Assembly (NCBI RefSeq): GCF_009811755.1
Contig: NZ_BLIV01000010.1
Coordinates: forward strand, 1-64,000
Reading direction: 5' to 3'
Source of the DNA: Roseobacter cerasinus
Lineage (GTDB): Bacteria; Pseudomonadota; Alphaproteobacteria; Rhodobacterales; Rhodobacteraceae
Length of the DNA: 64,000 nt
Below the pieces are notes generated by a model. That model was not told the DNA's origin and did no database searches. It was given only the letters and a program-made list of their open reading frames with translations. This document shows positions 1 to 8,622 of the stretch, in pieces. Every line of letters begins with the position of its first letter. Position 1 is the stretch's first letter. The position numbers were made by a program, and so were the translations under genes.

Positions 1-95
1 CCAACGGCGAAGAGGGCAACGCGGCGGTTGAGGCGAAGGTGAAGGCGGACGTGGCCGCGCTCTGCGCCCGCTTCCCCATCTACCCCACCCTCTGA
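1..95 (+). CDS. glyA: Serine hydroxymethyltransferase, C-terminal end (partial)
   Basis: Only the last 30 codons are in the window, read from base 3 and ending in TGA at 93-95. The peptide runs NGEEGNAAVEAKV and closes with CARFPIYPTL. This matches the usual C-terminus of alphaproteobacterial GlyA, the PLP enzyme that converts serine and tetrahydrofolate to glycine and methylene-tetrahydrofolate. The catalytic part lies outside the window, so the call rests on the tail alone. A short GC-rich inverted repeat follows at about 107-126 but has no T-run, so it is not a convincing terminator. Confidence 0.85.
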   Translation, partial: NGEEGNAAVEAKVKADVAALCARFPIYPTL

Positions 96-286
96 GGCCG
101 GACCAAGGGGTGGCCCAAGGCCCACCCACCTGCCGCTCACAGACCTCAGACACCACCACACCCCAAAGCCAACAGCAGGTCCGGTGGGCTTCAGGCCACC
201 GCTACAAGGCCCATGGAATAAATCTGCGACGGAACCGTTCTTCTCAGGCGTACAAACCCTGTGCGCCATTCACAGGAGAGGTTCCC

Positions 287-427
287 ATGCGCTTGCCATT
301 TCAGGCTCCCCCCGCCGTTCTCATAATACTCGTCGTGATCGCCGCACTTGCCTCGGCCAAACTGGCCGAGGCAGATGGCAGCCCCCCGCCCGGCGGCACA
401 GCTGCTCAACTTGAAGCGCTCAGATAA
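287..427 (+). CDS. Possible small membrane protein, 46 aa
   Basis: A 46-codon frame starts at ATG 287 behind a good Shine-Dalgarno (AGGAGAGG at 273-280, about 6 bases away). The product begins MRLPFQAPPAV and continues with a hydrophobic run (LIILVVIAALASA), so it would be a single-span membrane or secreted peptide. It ends converging on, and overlapping by 8 bases, the minus-strand gene at 420-785. A perfect hairpin lies inside the frame (350-372). I do not recognise a family. The region could instead be an untranslated RNA that happens to contain an open frame. Confidence 0.4.
   Translation: MRLPFQAPPAVLIILVVIAALASAKLAEADGSPPPGGTAAQLEALR
350..372. repeat. Perfect 10-bp inverted repeat with 3-base loop
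   Basis: GCCTCGGCCA (350-359) and TGGCCGAGGC (363-372) are exact reverse complements around the loop AAC. No T-run follows on either strand, so it is not a standard intrinsic terminator. It lies in the coding part of the 46-aa frame and about 50 bases past the stop of the convergent gene at 420-785. It could end or protect transcripts from either side. Confidence 0.5.
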
Positions 428-785
428 CCCCTTGAAGACGCAGCACCACCACAATGGCCGCAAACAACAGGATCAGATTGAAAGCGATTGCAGCGGCGAT
501 CGAGAGGATCTGTGTCCGCACCGCTTCCCCCCGGTCGATGCCCGCAATATAGGCGTTCAAATCCTCAAGTGCTTGGGCAAGACGCGCATCGTCCAGCTGT
601 TGCAGCAATCGCGGGTTGCCTGCCAGCGCTTCGGCCTTCGCCAGCAATCCCGCCTGCGCGCGCAATCGGCGCGGCAACACTCGCCCGGCCCGCCTGACCT
701 GTTGGGCCAGCGACGTTCCCCTTACCCCCAAATGCCGCTCAAGCGCGTCTCTGAGGGCAGCCACCTGTGTCTCGATATCTGTCAT
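420..785 (-). CDS. Hypothetical protein with C-terminal membrane anchor, 121 aa
   Basis: The 121-aa product starts MTDIETQVAALRDAL. Residues 1-85 are mostly helical, charged and rich in Ala, Leu and Arg. Residues 91-115 (ILSIAAAIAFNLILLFAAIVVVL) form one membrane span, leaving a four- to six-residue tail. This is a tail-anchored topology with the N-terminal part in the cytoplasm. The start is the ATG at 783-785; a longer in-frame extension toward 1322 is antisense to the hydrolase and was rejected. It is divergent from the hydrolase at 864, with 78 bases between them. Family and function are unknown to me. Confidence 0.7.
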   Translation of the reverse strand: MTDIETQVAALRDALERHLGVRGTSLAQQVRRAGRVLPRRLRAQAGLLAKAEALAGNPRLLQQLDDARLAQALEDLNAYIAGIDRGEAVRTQILSIAAAIAFNLILLFAAIVVVLRLQGVI

Positions 786-863
786 CGGCCGGACCTTATC
801 CGCACGCACAAACCAAGCGCAATAGCACTGGCGCCATCCCTGCAAATCCGCTAGCCCGAGCCC

Positions 864-1619
864 ATGCTGAACTATTCTGAATACGGTGCTGAAGATGCGC
901 CCACTGCTCTGATTGTTCATGGGCTGTACGGCTCGGGGCGCAATTGGGGTGTGATTGCCAAACGGCTGAGCAACGTCTTGCACGTCATCACGCCAGATCT
1001 GCGCAACCACGGTCAAAGCCCGTGGGACGACAGCCATGGCTATGAGGATCTGGCGCAGGATCTGGCCGGTCTCATTGCGCAGCTTGGCGGACCTGTGCAT
1101 GTGGTCGGCCACTCCATGGGGGGCAAGGCGGCGATGGTGCTGGCCAGCCGGCATCCCGAGATGATCGACCGTCTGATCGTGGCTGACATCGCACCGGTGG
1201 CTTACAGCCACAGCCAGATGCAGTTCATCACCGCAATGCGCGCAGTGGACCTCGACGCAGTGGAGCGTCGCTCGGACGCCGAAGCGCAGCTTGCTGCACA
1301 GGGCGTTGAGTCCGCGTTGCAAAGCTTCTTTACCCAGTCGCTCGATGTGGCAGAGAAACGTTGGCGGTTGAATCTGGATGCGCTCGCCGCCGATATGGAG
1401 AAAATCCTCGGTTTTCCCGATCTGACAGCGCCCTTCGACGGGCCGACGCTCTTTCTCTCGGGTGCTGCCTCAGAGTATGTGAAGCCGGAGCACCGCCCGC
1501 AGATCAAGACGCTCTTCCCCAAGGCGCGGTTTGCGAAGCTGCCGGGCGCGGGCCATTGGCTGCACGCCGACAAACCGCGCGAATTCGAGGCTGCTGTGCG
1601 CGCCTTCCTGACGGCCTGA
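864..1619 (+). CDS. Alpha/beta-fold hydrolase (YbfF-like esterase)
   Basis: The 251-aa protein has the full alpha/beta hydrolase layout. LIVHGLYGSGRNW (about residues 16-28) supplies the oxyanion HG motif. VVGHSMGGKAA (about 82-92) carries the nucleophile serine in GHSMGG. A late Asp and the GAGHWLHAD segment near 231-239 supply the catalytic His. The length and the HGLYGS start match the YbfF/ABHD11 group of small esterases active on short acyl or thioester substrates; the true substrate is unknown. No signal peptide is visible, so it is cytoplasmic. It ends 109 bases before carB on the same strand. Confidence 0.85.
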   Translation: MLNYSEYGAEDAPTALIVHGLYGSGRNWGVIAKRLSNVLHVITPDLRNHGQSPWDDSHGYEDLAQDLAGLIAQLGGPVHVVGHSMGGKAAMVLASRHPEMIDRLIVADIAPVAYSHSQMQFITAMRAVDLDAVERRSDAEAQLAAQGVESALQSFFTQSLDVAEKRWRLNLDALAADMEKILGFPDLTAPFDGPTLFLSGAASEYVKPEHRPQIKTLFPKARFAKLPGAGHWLHADKPREFEAAVRAFLTA

Positions 1620-1728
1620 CGGGAACCACGACCAATCTGGCAATCGGCCCTTGCGCCCGGGCCTTCGATGCCTATAACGCAGGACAATTTGGGCACATCC
1701 GCGTGCCCGTCTGCCCGGGGGTCGCACC

Positions 1729-4700
1729 ATGCCAAAAAGAACCGATATCAAGTCCATCATGATCATCGGTGCTGGCCCTATCGTGATTGGTCAGGCCTGC
1801 GAGTTTGACTATTCCGGCGCGCAAGCCTGCAAGGCGCTGAAAGAGGAAGGCTACCGCGTCATCCTCGTGAACTCCAACCCTGCGACGATCATGACCGACC
1901 CTGGGCTGGCCGATGCGACCTATATTGAGCCCATCACACCCGAGATGGTCGCAAAGATCATCGAAAAGGAGCGGCCCGATGCGCTGCTGCCCACCATGGG
2001 CGGGCAGACCGGGCTGAACACTTCTCTGGCGCTGGAAGAGATGGGTGTGCTGGACAGGTTCAACGTCGAAATGATCGGCGCCAAACGCGACGCCATCGAG
2101 ATGGCTGAAGACCGCAAGCTCTTCCGCGAGGCGATGGACCGTCTGGGCATTGAAAACCCCCGCGCCACCATTATCACCGCCCCCACAGATACAAATGGAA
2201 AGAAGGACTTGCAGGCCGGAGTTCAAGCAGCACTTGAAGCACTGGAAGAGGTCGGCCTGCCCGCGATCATCCGTCCTGCCTTCACCATGGGCGGCACCGG
2301 TGGCGGTGTGGCCTACAACCGCGATGACTATGAGGCGATCTGCCGGTCGGGCATGGATGCCTCGCCGGTGGGGCAGATTCTCGTGGACGAATCCCTGCTC
2401 GGCTGGAAAGAGTTCGAGATGGAGGTGGTGCGTGACACCGCCGACAACGCCATCATCGTCTGCTCCATCGAGAACGTGGACCCGATGGGCGTGCACACCG
2501 GCGATTCCATCACCGTGGCCCCGGCACTGACGTTGACCGACAAGGAATACCAGATCATGCGCAACCACTCCATCGCGGTGCTGCGCGAGATCGGAGTGGA
2601 GACGGGCGGCTCCAACGTGCAATGGGCGGTGAACCCGGATGATGGCCGCATGGTGGTGATCGAGATGAACCCGCGGGTCAGCCGCTCCTCGGCGCTCGCT
2701 TCCAAGGCCACGGGCTTCCCCATCGCCAAGATCGCGGCGAAGCTCGCCGTGGGCTTCACCCTCGATGAGCTCGACAATGACATCACCAAGGTCACGCCCG
2801 CGAGCTTTGAGCCGACCATCGACTATGTGGTCACCAAGATCCCGAAATTCGCCTTCGAGAAATTCCCCGGCTCCACGCCGGATCTGACCACCGCGATGAA
2901 GTCGGTGGGTGAGGCCATGTCTATTGGCCGCACCATCCACGAGAGCCTGCAAAAGGCGCTGGCCTCCATGGAGCAGGGGCTGACCGGCTTCAACGAGATC
3001 GACATCCCCGGCGCGCAGGATCCAACTTCCGGCAAGGCCGCGATCACTAAGGCCCTGGCAGCGCAGACGCCCGACCGGCTGCGGGTCATCGCGCAGGCCA
3101 TGCGCGAAGGGCTGGAGGATGACGAGATCCACGCCATCACACGGTTCGATCCGTGGTTCCTTGCTCGGATCCGTGAGATCGTCGACACGGAACAGACTCT
3201 GGAAAGCGAAGGGCTGCCGCAGGAGGCCGCGCCGCTGCGCGCGCTCAAGATGATGGGCTTCACCGACGCGCGTCTGGCTGAGTTGACCGACCAGACAGAG
3301 GCCGAGGTGCGCAGCCTCCGCCAAGCCGCGGGCGTTACGGCGGTCTTCAAGCGCATCGACACCTGTGCCGCCGAGTTCGAAGCCCAGACACCCTACATGT
3401 ACTCCACCTATGAGGCGCCCGTCTTTGGCGAAGTGGAATGCGAGGCGCGCCCTTCCGACCGCAAGAAGGTGGTGATCCTCGGCGGTGGCCCCAACCGCAT
3501 CGGGCAAGGCATCGAGTTCGACTACTGCTGCTGCCACGCCTGCTATGCGCTGACGGATGCGGGCTATGAAACCATCATGGTCAACTGCAACCCCGAGACG
3601 GTCAGCACCGACTACGACACGTCAGACCGCCTCTATTTCGAACCGCTCACCTTCGAGCATGTGATGGAGATCCTCCGGGTCGAGCAGGACAATGGCAAGC
3701 TGCACGGGGTCATCGTGCAGTTTGGTGGCCAGACTCCGCTGAAGATTGCACAAGCACTGGCCAACGAAGGCATCCCGATCCTCGGCACCACACCCGACGC
3801 CATTGATCTGGCCGAGGACCGCGAACGCTTTCAGCAACTGGTGCAGTCCCTCGGCCTCAAGCAACCGAAGAACGGCATCGCCCACTCCGACGCCGAAGCT
3901 CTTGAGATCGCAGCAGAGATCGGCTTCCCGCTGGTGATCCGGCCGTCTTACGTCCTCGGTGGCCGCGCGATGGAGATCGTGCGCGATCAAGCCAGCCTTG
4001 AACGCTATATCTCTGAGGCCGTGGTGGTCTCGGGTGACAGCCCGGTGCTGCTCGACAGCTATCTTGCAGGTGCCGTCGAGCTTGACGTCGACGCGCTCTG
4101 CGACGGGACAGAGGTGCATGTCGCGGGTATCATGCAGCATATCGAGGAGGCGGGCGTGCACTCAGGTGACAGCGCCTGTTCCCTGCCGCCCTACTCCCTG
4201 CCCCGAGACATCATCGCCGAGATTGAGAAACAGACCCACGCGCTCGCCAAGGCGCTGAATGTGGTGGGCCTGATGAACGTGCAATTCGCAATTAAGGACG
4301 GCGAGATCTACCTCATCGAGGTGAACCCCCGCGCCTCCCGGACCGTGCCCTTTGTGGCAAAAGCGACGGATAGCGCCATCGCCTCCATCGCCGCGCGTCT
4401 GATGGCGGGTGAGCCGCTGTCGACCTTCCCGCATCGCCCGCCCTATGACGCGGATGCCGCCTATGAAGCCACCTTACCTCTGGGCGACCCAATGACGCTG
4501 GCGGACCCCAACATGCCATGGTTTTCGGTCAAGGAGGCCGTTCTGCCCTTCGCCCGCTTCCCCGGCGTTGACACGCTGCTGGGTCCGGAAATGCGCTCCA
4601 CCGGCGAGGTCATGGGCTGGGACCGCGACTTCCCCCGCGCCTTCCTCAAGGCGCAGATGGGCGCAGGCATGGTGCTGCCGCCCAAAGGCTGCGCCTTTAT

Positions 4701-5073
4701 CTCGATCAAGGATGCGGACAAGACCGACGATATGCTCGACACCGCGCGCATCCTGCTGGATCAAGGGTTTACGCTGGTCGCCACCCGCGGCACCGCCGCG
4801 TGGCTGAACGAGCACGGCATGACCTGCGGCACGGTCAACAAGGTCTATGAGGGCCGCCCCGATGTGACCGACATGATGAAGGACGAGGCCATCCATCTGG
4901 TGATGAACACCACCGAAGGCGCACAAGCGGTGGAGGACAGCAAGTCGATCCGCGCCATCGCGCTCTACGACAAGATCCCCTATTTCACCACTGCCGCCGG
5001 CAGTTACGCCGCAGCGCTGGCAATTCGCGCGCAGGCTGACGGCGACGTGGGTGTGAAGGCGCTGCAGGGGTAA
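1729..5073 (+). CDS. carB: Carbamoyl-phosphate synthase large subunit
   Basis: The 1114-aa product makes carbamoyl phosphate from bicarbonate, 2 ATP and ammonia delivered by CarA, for pyrimidine and arginine synthesis. The two internally homologous halves are visible. Half one starts [20 protein letters not shown]. Half two starts near residue 578 with [19 protein letters not shown]. Each is followed by ATP-grasp segments ending in [19 protein letters not shown] and the equivalent [19 protein letters not shown]. The C-terminal MGS-like allosteric domain (from about 983, [15 protein letters not shown]) is intact. The length is normal for alphaproteobacteria, slightly longer than E. coli. carA is not in the window. 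Confidence 0.98.
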   Translation: MPKRTDIKSIMIIGAGPIVIGQACEFDYSGAQACKALKEEGYRVILVNSNPATIMTDPGLADATYIEPITPEMVAKIIEKERPDALLPTMGGQTGLNTSLALEEMGVLDRFNVEMIGAKRDAIEMAEDRKLFREAMDRLGIENPRATIITAPTDTNGKKDLQAGVQAALEALEEVGLPAIIRPAFTMGGTGGGVAYNRDDYEAICRSGMDASPVGQILVDESLLGWKEFEMEVVRDTADNAIIVCSIENVDPMGVHTGDSITVAPALTLTDKEYQIMRNHSIAVLREIGVETGGSNVQWAVNPDDGRMVVIEMNPRVSRSSALASKATGFPIAKIAAKLAVGFTLDELDNDITKVTPASFEPTIDYVVTKIPKFAFEKFPGSTPDLTTAMKSVGEAMSIGRTIHESLQKALASMEQGLTGFNEIDIPGAQDPTSGKAAITKALAAQTPDRLRVIAQAMREGLEDDEIHAITRFDPWFLARIREIVDTEQTLESEGLPQEAAPLRALKMMGFTDARLAELTDQTEAEVRSLRQAAGVTAVFKRIDTCAAEFEAQTPYMYSTYEAPVFGEVECEARPSDRKKVVILGGGPNRIGQGIEFDYCCCHACYALTDAGYETIMVNCNPETVSTDYDTSDRLYFEPLTFEHVMEILRVEQDNGKLHGVIVQFGGQTPLKIAQALANEGIPILGTTPDAIDLAEDRERFQQLVQSLGLKQPKNGIAHSDAEALEIAAEIGFPLVIRPSYVLGGRAMEIVRDQASLERYISEAVVVSGDSPVLLDSYLAGAVELDVDALCDGTEVHVAGIMQHIEEAGVHSGDSACSLPPYSLPRDIIAEIEKQTHALAKALNVVGLMNVQFAIKDGEIYLIEVNPRASRTVPFVAKATDSAIASIAARLMAGEPLSTFPHRPPYDADAAYEATLPLGDPMTLADPNMPWFSVKEAVLPFARFPGVDTLLGPEMRSTGEVMGWDRDFPRAFLKAQMGAGMVLPPKGCAFISIKDADKTDDMLDTARILLDQGFTLVATRGTAAWLNEHGMTCGTVNKVYEGRPDVTDMMKDEAIHLVMNTTEGAQAVEDSKSIRAIALYDKIPYFTTAAGSYAAALAIRAQADGDVGVKALQG

Positions 5074-5225
5074 AGCGCAAGGACCTGCCCCGGCCCGCCC
5101 GGCAGACAACAAGGCAGCGACCTGTCAGACACCAGACGACGGTGGCGTGCGGCGGTTGTTGGACGCATGCACCCGGCCACGAAGACTCCCACACGGTCAC
5201 GGCCGCCCCTTGTCCCGCAACACAT

Positions 5226-5240
5226 GTTCACTTAATGTTC
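5226..5240 (+). promoter_or_regulatory. Candidate LexA (SOS) box, GTTC-N7-GTTC
   Basis: GTTC at 5226-5229 and GTTC at 5237-5240 are separated by seven bases (ACTTAAT). This is exactly the direct-repeat operator described for LexA in Rhodobacter and other alphaproteobacteria. It sits 37 bases before the start of the GFA-family gene, in the only gap upstream of it. One or two such 8-base matches are expected by chance in 64 kb at this GC content, so the position, not the match alone, makes it interesting. Confidence 0.4.
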
Positions 5241-5277
5241 TCTTCATACACCCATGAATCACGAGGAGAACCGCATA

Positions 5278-5676
5278 ATGATCCCTGGAAGTTGTTGCTG
5301 TGGGGCGGTCAAATTCGAATTGCTGACCCCACCTTACATGATGGGAACATGCCACTGCTCGCGATGTCGCAAGGCCGGAGCCAGCGTGATTGCCTTCATC
5401 AAGAAAGACGATTTGAGATGGATCCAGGGCCGCGAGTCCATCAAGGTGTTCGCCCCCAAGGCACCCTACAAATACAGCCGCTGCTTTTGTAAGATATGCG
5501 GGTCTTCGCTGGGCGAGATACTTTCAGACGCCGACAGCTTTCCAATCGCTGCCAATGCTCTCGACGCGGACATAAGCGTGAGAAATCAATTCCACGAATT
5601 CGTTTCCGAAAAACCCGCCTGGTACGAGATCTGTGATGACGCGGAGCAGTTCGAAGGGCATCCGACCAGCGCCTAG
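5278..5676 (+). CDS. GFA-family (glutathione-dependent formaldehyde-activating-like) zinc protein
   Basis: The 132-aa protein has the GFA/Mss4-like cysteine pattern: CCCGAVKF near the start, CHCSRCRKAG about 25 residues later, and CFCKICGSSLG near residue 65. These cysteines bind zinc in the family. Members include Gfa-type S-hydroxymethylglutathione enzymes, but most are uncharacterised, so a true formaldehyde role is not shown. The ATG at 5278 is preferred over an in-frame ATG at 5254 because GAGGAGAA (5263-5270) lies 7 bases before it. A possible LexA box is upstream. No partner gene is co-directional. Confidence 0.85.
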   Translation: MIPGSCCCGAVKFELLTPPYMMGTCHCSRCRKAGASVIAFIKKDDLRWIQGRESIKVFAPKAPYKYSRCFCKICGSSLGEILSDADSFPIAANALDADISVRNQFHEFVSEKPAWYEICDDAEQFEGHPTSA

Positions 5677-5713
5677 TTTGACGGAACGGCGGTCAATGAA
5701 ACCGCCCGGCGCC

Positions 5714-6088
5714 CTACTCCGCCTCGACACGCTCTTGCTCATCGTCTGCGATCAAACGATGCGCGGCCTCGATCACATGCGCTTGTGTGAAGGGCCGCGC
5801 AAGATGCTGCCAATGCGGGAACAGCCGCCGGTCCCGCAGGTCCAGAGTGATCACCCCGCGCTGTTGCAGCCAGTCAACGTCGGGTGGATCGAGCACCAGA
5901 TGCCCGTCTTGTGCCGCGACAAACACCAACATCGGGTCAAAGTCACCCTCGGGCGCCGCCCGGGCCTCGGCCACCGTTTCAAACACCCGGCTGACAGTGC
6001 TCGGATTCCAGAACGCAAAGATCCCCGCAATGTCCTGAGAGACCAGCGGATCACGGATGACAATCGCAACGCATAGGGTGTTGTCCAA
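5714..6088 (-). CDS. Degenerate receiver-like domain protein, 124 aa
   Basis: The 124-aa product has the size and strand/helix rhythm of a CheY-like receiver. A hydrophobic first strand is followed by an acid (VAIVIRDPL), a central strand (PMLVFVAAQD) follows, and a late ARPFT stands where receivers have KPF. The acidic pair, the phosphoacceptor Asp and the conserved Lys are not clearly present, so it would be a pseudo-receiver that cannot be phosphorylated in the normal way. The start is TTG at 6086-6088 with GAGGA about 7 bases upstream. It is divergent from the FNR-like regulator 80 bases away. Confidence 0.6.
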   Translation of the reverse strand: MDNTLCVAIVIRDPLVSQDIAGIFAFWNPSTVSRVFETVAEARAAPEGDFDPMLVFVAAQDGHLVLDPPDVDWLQQRGVITLDLRDRRLFPHWQHLARPFTQAHVIEAAHRLIADDEQERVEAE

Positions 6089-6168
6089 ACTGTTTCCTCA
6101 CATCAAACGCTGACTATGGAACCCTTTGCGAGCCTTTGCATTAAACTATGACATAGCAGGAGTAGAAA

Positions 6169-6897
6169 ATGACCACCGACTGCAAAGCTTGCCCGCTCCG
6201 CAGCCAACCCATTTTTGACGACATGACCCAGGATGAACTGGAGAAGACCCGGCGGTTCAAATCCGGCGAGCTCGCGGTTGACCCGGGCACACCAATTCTC
6301 ATGGAAGGATCGAACGCGCCCCAGCTCTATACGGCCCTGCGCGGCATGGGCCTGCGCTACAAGACACTGCCGGATGGCAATCGCCAGGTGATCAATTTCA
6401 TCTTCCCCGGTGACTTCATCGGGCTGCAGGCCAGTATGCTGGGTGAGATGGGGCATTCGGTGGAAGCGACCACGCATATGACCCTCTGCGTCTTCGACCG
6501 CGGCGATTTCTTCGACTTCTTCCGCAGCTCCACTGCGCGCGCCTTTGACATCACCTGGCTTGCCGCAACCGAGGAACATTTTCTCGGCGACACGCTGGCC
6601 ACCGTGGGTCAGCGCGATGCCATCTCGGCAATTGCCTGGGCTTTTGTGCGCATTTTCCAGCGGGCCGAAACCCTGGGCTTGGTCCGCAACGGCGTCATGC
6701 CGTTTCCGTTCAAGCAGCAGGATGTGGCGGACGCGCTGGGTCTCTCTCTTGTGCATACAAACAAGACCCTGGCCCGCCTGCGCGAACGCCAGCTTTTGGC
6801 CTGGAGCGACAACACATTGAAGATCCACGATCTGGCCGAGCTTGCCACCGTCGCAGACATGGAGCTTGAGGCCGTCAAGCCGCGCCCGCTGATCTGA
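6169..6897 (+). CDS. Crp/Fnr-family transcription regulator with FNR-like N-terminal cysteines
   Basis: The 242-aa protein has the FNR/CRP plan: an N-terminal cysteine stretch (CKACPLR), a cyclic-nucleotide-binding beta-roll (about 22-135), a dimerisation helix, and a winged HTH (about 183-235) with recognition region LSLVHTNKTLARLR. Cys5, Cys8 and Cys107 sit exactly where E. coli FNR has Cys20, Cys23 and Cys122 (constant offset of 15). The position of FNR Cys29 is proline. It may hold an iron-sulfur cluster with a non-Cys ligand, or none. It is not the standard four-Cys FnrL. The targets are unknown. It is divergent from the receiver-like gene. Confidence 0.85.
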   Translation: MTTDCKACPLRSQPIFDDMTQDELEKTRRFKSGELAVDPGTPILMEGSNAPQLYTALRGMGLRYKTLPDGNRQVINFIFPGDFIGLQASMLGEMGHSVEATTHMTLCVFDRGDFFDFFRSSTARAFDITWLAATEEHFLGDTLATVGQRDAISAIAWAFVRIFQRAETLGLVRNGVMPFPFKQQDVADALGLSLVHTNKTLARLRERQLLAWSDNTLKIHDLAELATVADMELEAVKPRPLI

Positions 6898-6970
6898 ACT
6901 TGGGCTGGCAGAGGCTGCAAAGTGCCTCGGGGTCCCGGTGCCATAGCATCCACCTAGGAGGCCCGTCCCC

Positions 6971-7039
6971 ATGCAAGACACCCGGTCGGCATGGCTGTCT
7001 CAAACTGGGTCTCGACGTCTGACGCCCCCAATGTCCTAG
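6971..7039 (+). CDS. Possible 22-aa small ORF
   Basis: ATG at 6971 follows a strong Shine-Dalgarno, AGGAGG at 6956-6961, with 9 bases between, and opens a 22-codon frame (starts MQDTRSAWLSQ) ending in TAG. The ribosome-binding site has no other start to serve, since the lipoprotein at 7088 has its own (AAGGAGGT at 7076-7083). The peptide is polar and unlike any family I know. It could be a leader peptide for the downstream lipoprotein gene. Confidence 0.2.
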   Translation: MQDTRSAWLSQTGSRRLTPPMS

Positions 7040-7087
7040 GCTGTGTGTCATAGGATCAAGCATTTTTAACGTCGAAGGAGGTCCCAA

Positions 7088-7375
7088 ATGCGTCGTCTTG
7101 CCTGTCTTCCCGCCCTTGCTCTCATAGCCTGTGCCCCCGCGCCGGAGCCCGTGACGGGCACACTGCCGATCTTTGGCGATGGCTATCGCTTCAAGGGCGA
7201 TATCTGCCGCCGCGTGGGCGAAGATGATTTCACCAACCCGTTCCTCGATGATGCCGCTGATCTGGTCGCCTGCCCCGAAGATGCCGAAAACCTCGGCGTC
7301 TTTGTGATCGACACCGGCGCAGAAGAAGTGGCCCGGCGTGACGGCTATGTGCTCTTTTCGGTTCCGCTGCGCTGA
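7088..7375 (+). CDS. Small lipoprotein, 95 aa
   Basis: A short lipoprotein signal (MRRLACLPALALIAC) ends in the lipobox LIAC, so Cys15 would be lipidated and the mature 80-aa domain would sit in the periplasm. The mature part (GDGYRFKGDICRRVGED, then a second Cys in LVACPEDAEN) contains two cysteines that could form a disulfide. The Shine-Dalgarno AAGGAGGT (7076-7083) is excellent. I do not recognise a family. The next gene is co-directional after 122 bases. Confidence 0.75.
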   Translation: MRRLACLPALALIACAPAPEPVTGTLPIFGDGYRFKGDICRRVGEDDFTNPFLDDAADLVACPEDAENLGVFVIDTGAEEVARRDGYVLFSVPLR

Positions 7376-7497
7376 GCATCTGACCTCTCCACAATGCGCT
7401 CTGCGACCTCACCACCCTCGGTGAGACGTTGCGTCCCGTCGCTTGACCTGCGGACGGGAATTCCCACATGGTGGCGCACCTTTTTGGAGACAGTTTC

Positions 7498-8622
7498 ATG
7501 AACACGCCCGTTATCACCGGCGCCGGTGTGCACACGCCATCAGACGTCATCACCAATGCCGAGCTGGTGGCCGCGTTCAACGCCTATGTCGACCTCTACA
7601 ACACCAAGCATGCGGATGAGATTACCTCCGGTGAGCTGCCGGCAAAAGAATATTCCTCTGAGGAGTTCATCGTCAAAGCCTCGGGGATCGAACAACGCCA
7701 TGTCGTCGACAAAACCGGCATACTGGATCCAACGGTCATGCACCCGCTGCTGCGTCAACGGCAGGATGACGAACCTTCTTTGATGGCAGAGATCGGTCTG
7801 AAAGCCGCGCAAAGCGCGCTTGATCAGGCGGGAAAAACTGCGGATGACATCGATCTGGTGATCTGTGCTGCCTCGAATATGGAACGGGCATACCCGGCCG
7901 TGGCCATTGAAATCCAGCACCTTCTGGGCGTGAGCGGCTTTGCCTTCGACATGAATGTCGCCTGTTCGTCGGCCACCTTCGGCATCCAGGCCGCCGCCGA
8001 CATGATCCGATCCGGCAGCATCCGCGGCGCATTGGTGATCAACCCAGAGATTTGCTCGGCCCATCTGGAGTGGCGGGATCGCGATTGCCATTTCATCTTT
8101 GGCGATGTGGCTACCGCCACCCTGCTTGAACGGCAAGCAGCCGCCACGGGCCCATTCTTCAGGGTGCTCTCAACCCGCTGCGCAACGGAGTTCTCCAACA
8201 ATATCCGTAACAACAACGGATATCTGCGGCGCTCACGTCCCGCTGGTATGGCGGATCGCCGGGACATGCAGTTCATGCAAAACGGGCGGAAGGTGTTCAA
8301 GGAAGTGCTGCCCATGGTCTCGGACCACATCGCGCGCCATATGGCGGAGGGCAGCGTCGCGGCGGCGGATCTACGGCGGCTCTGGCTGCATCAGGCCAAC
8401 AAGACGATGAATGACTTCATCGGCAAAAAGGTCCTGGGGCGGACGCCGCGCCCTGACGAGCAGCCCAATATCCTGCAGGATTATGCGAATACGTCCTCTG
8501 CCGGGTCGATCATCGCCTTTGCCAAGTACTCAGGCGATCTGGAGGCCGGAGACAAGGGGCTGATTTGTTCCTTTGGCGCGGGCTACTCGGTGGGGTCAGT
8601 TCTGGTGGAACGCGCAGGCTAG
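7498..8622 (+). CDS. Beta-ketoacyl-ACP synthase III-like enzyme
   Basis: The 374-aa thiolase-fold protein has the KAS III triad: Cys156 in MNVACSSATFG, His298 in LWLHQANKTMN, and Asn331 in YANTSSAGSI. The closing GAGYSVGSVLVER is also typical. At about 50 residues longer than E. coli FabH, it resembles the FabH-like group that includes Pseudomonas PA3286, which condenses an acyl-CoA with malonyl-ACP. It therefore probably feeds medium-chain acyl-CoA into fatty-acid synthesis rather than being the housekeeping FabH. The ATG at 7498 (GGAG about 9 bases upstream) is preferred to an in-frame ATG at 7468. The final CTAG is shared with the convergent gene. Confidence 0.88.
   Translation: MNTPVITGAGVHTPSDVITNAELVAAFNAYVDLYNTKHADEITSGELPAKEYSSEEFIVKASGIEQRHVVDKTGILDPTVMHPLLRQRQDDEPSLMAEIGLKAAQSALDQAGKTADDIDLVICAASNMERAYPAVAIEIQHLLGVSGFAFDMNVACSSATFGIQAAADMIRSGSIRGALVINPEICSAHLEWRDRDCHFIFGDVATATLLERQAAATGPFFRVLSTRCATEFSNNIRNNNGYLRRSRPAGMADRRDMQFMQNGRKVFKEVLPMVSDHIARHMAEGSVAAADLRRLWLHQANKTMNDFIGKKVLGRTPRPDEQPNILQDYANTSSAGSIIAFAKYSGDLEAGDKGLICSFGAGYSVGSVLVERAG

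Noticed and set aside
1672-3537. Long minus-strand open frame opposite carB
   Set aside because: A GC-rich shadow of carB; low-complexity His/Arg/Gly-rich product with no domain.
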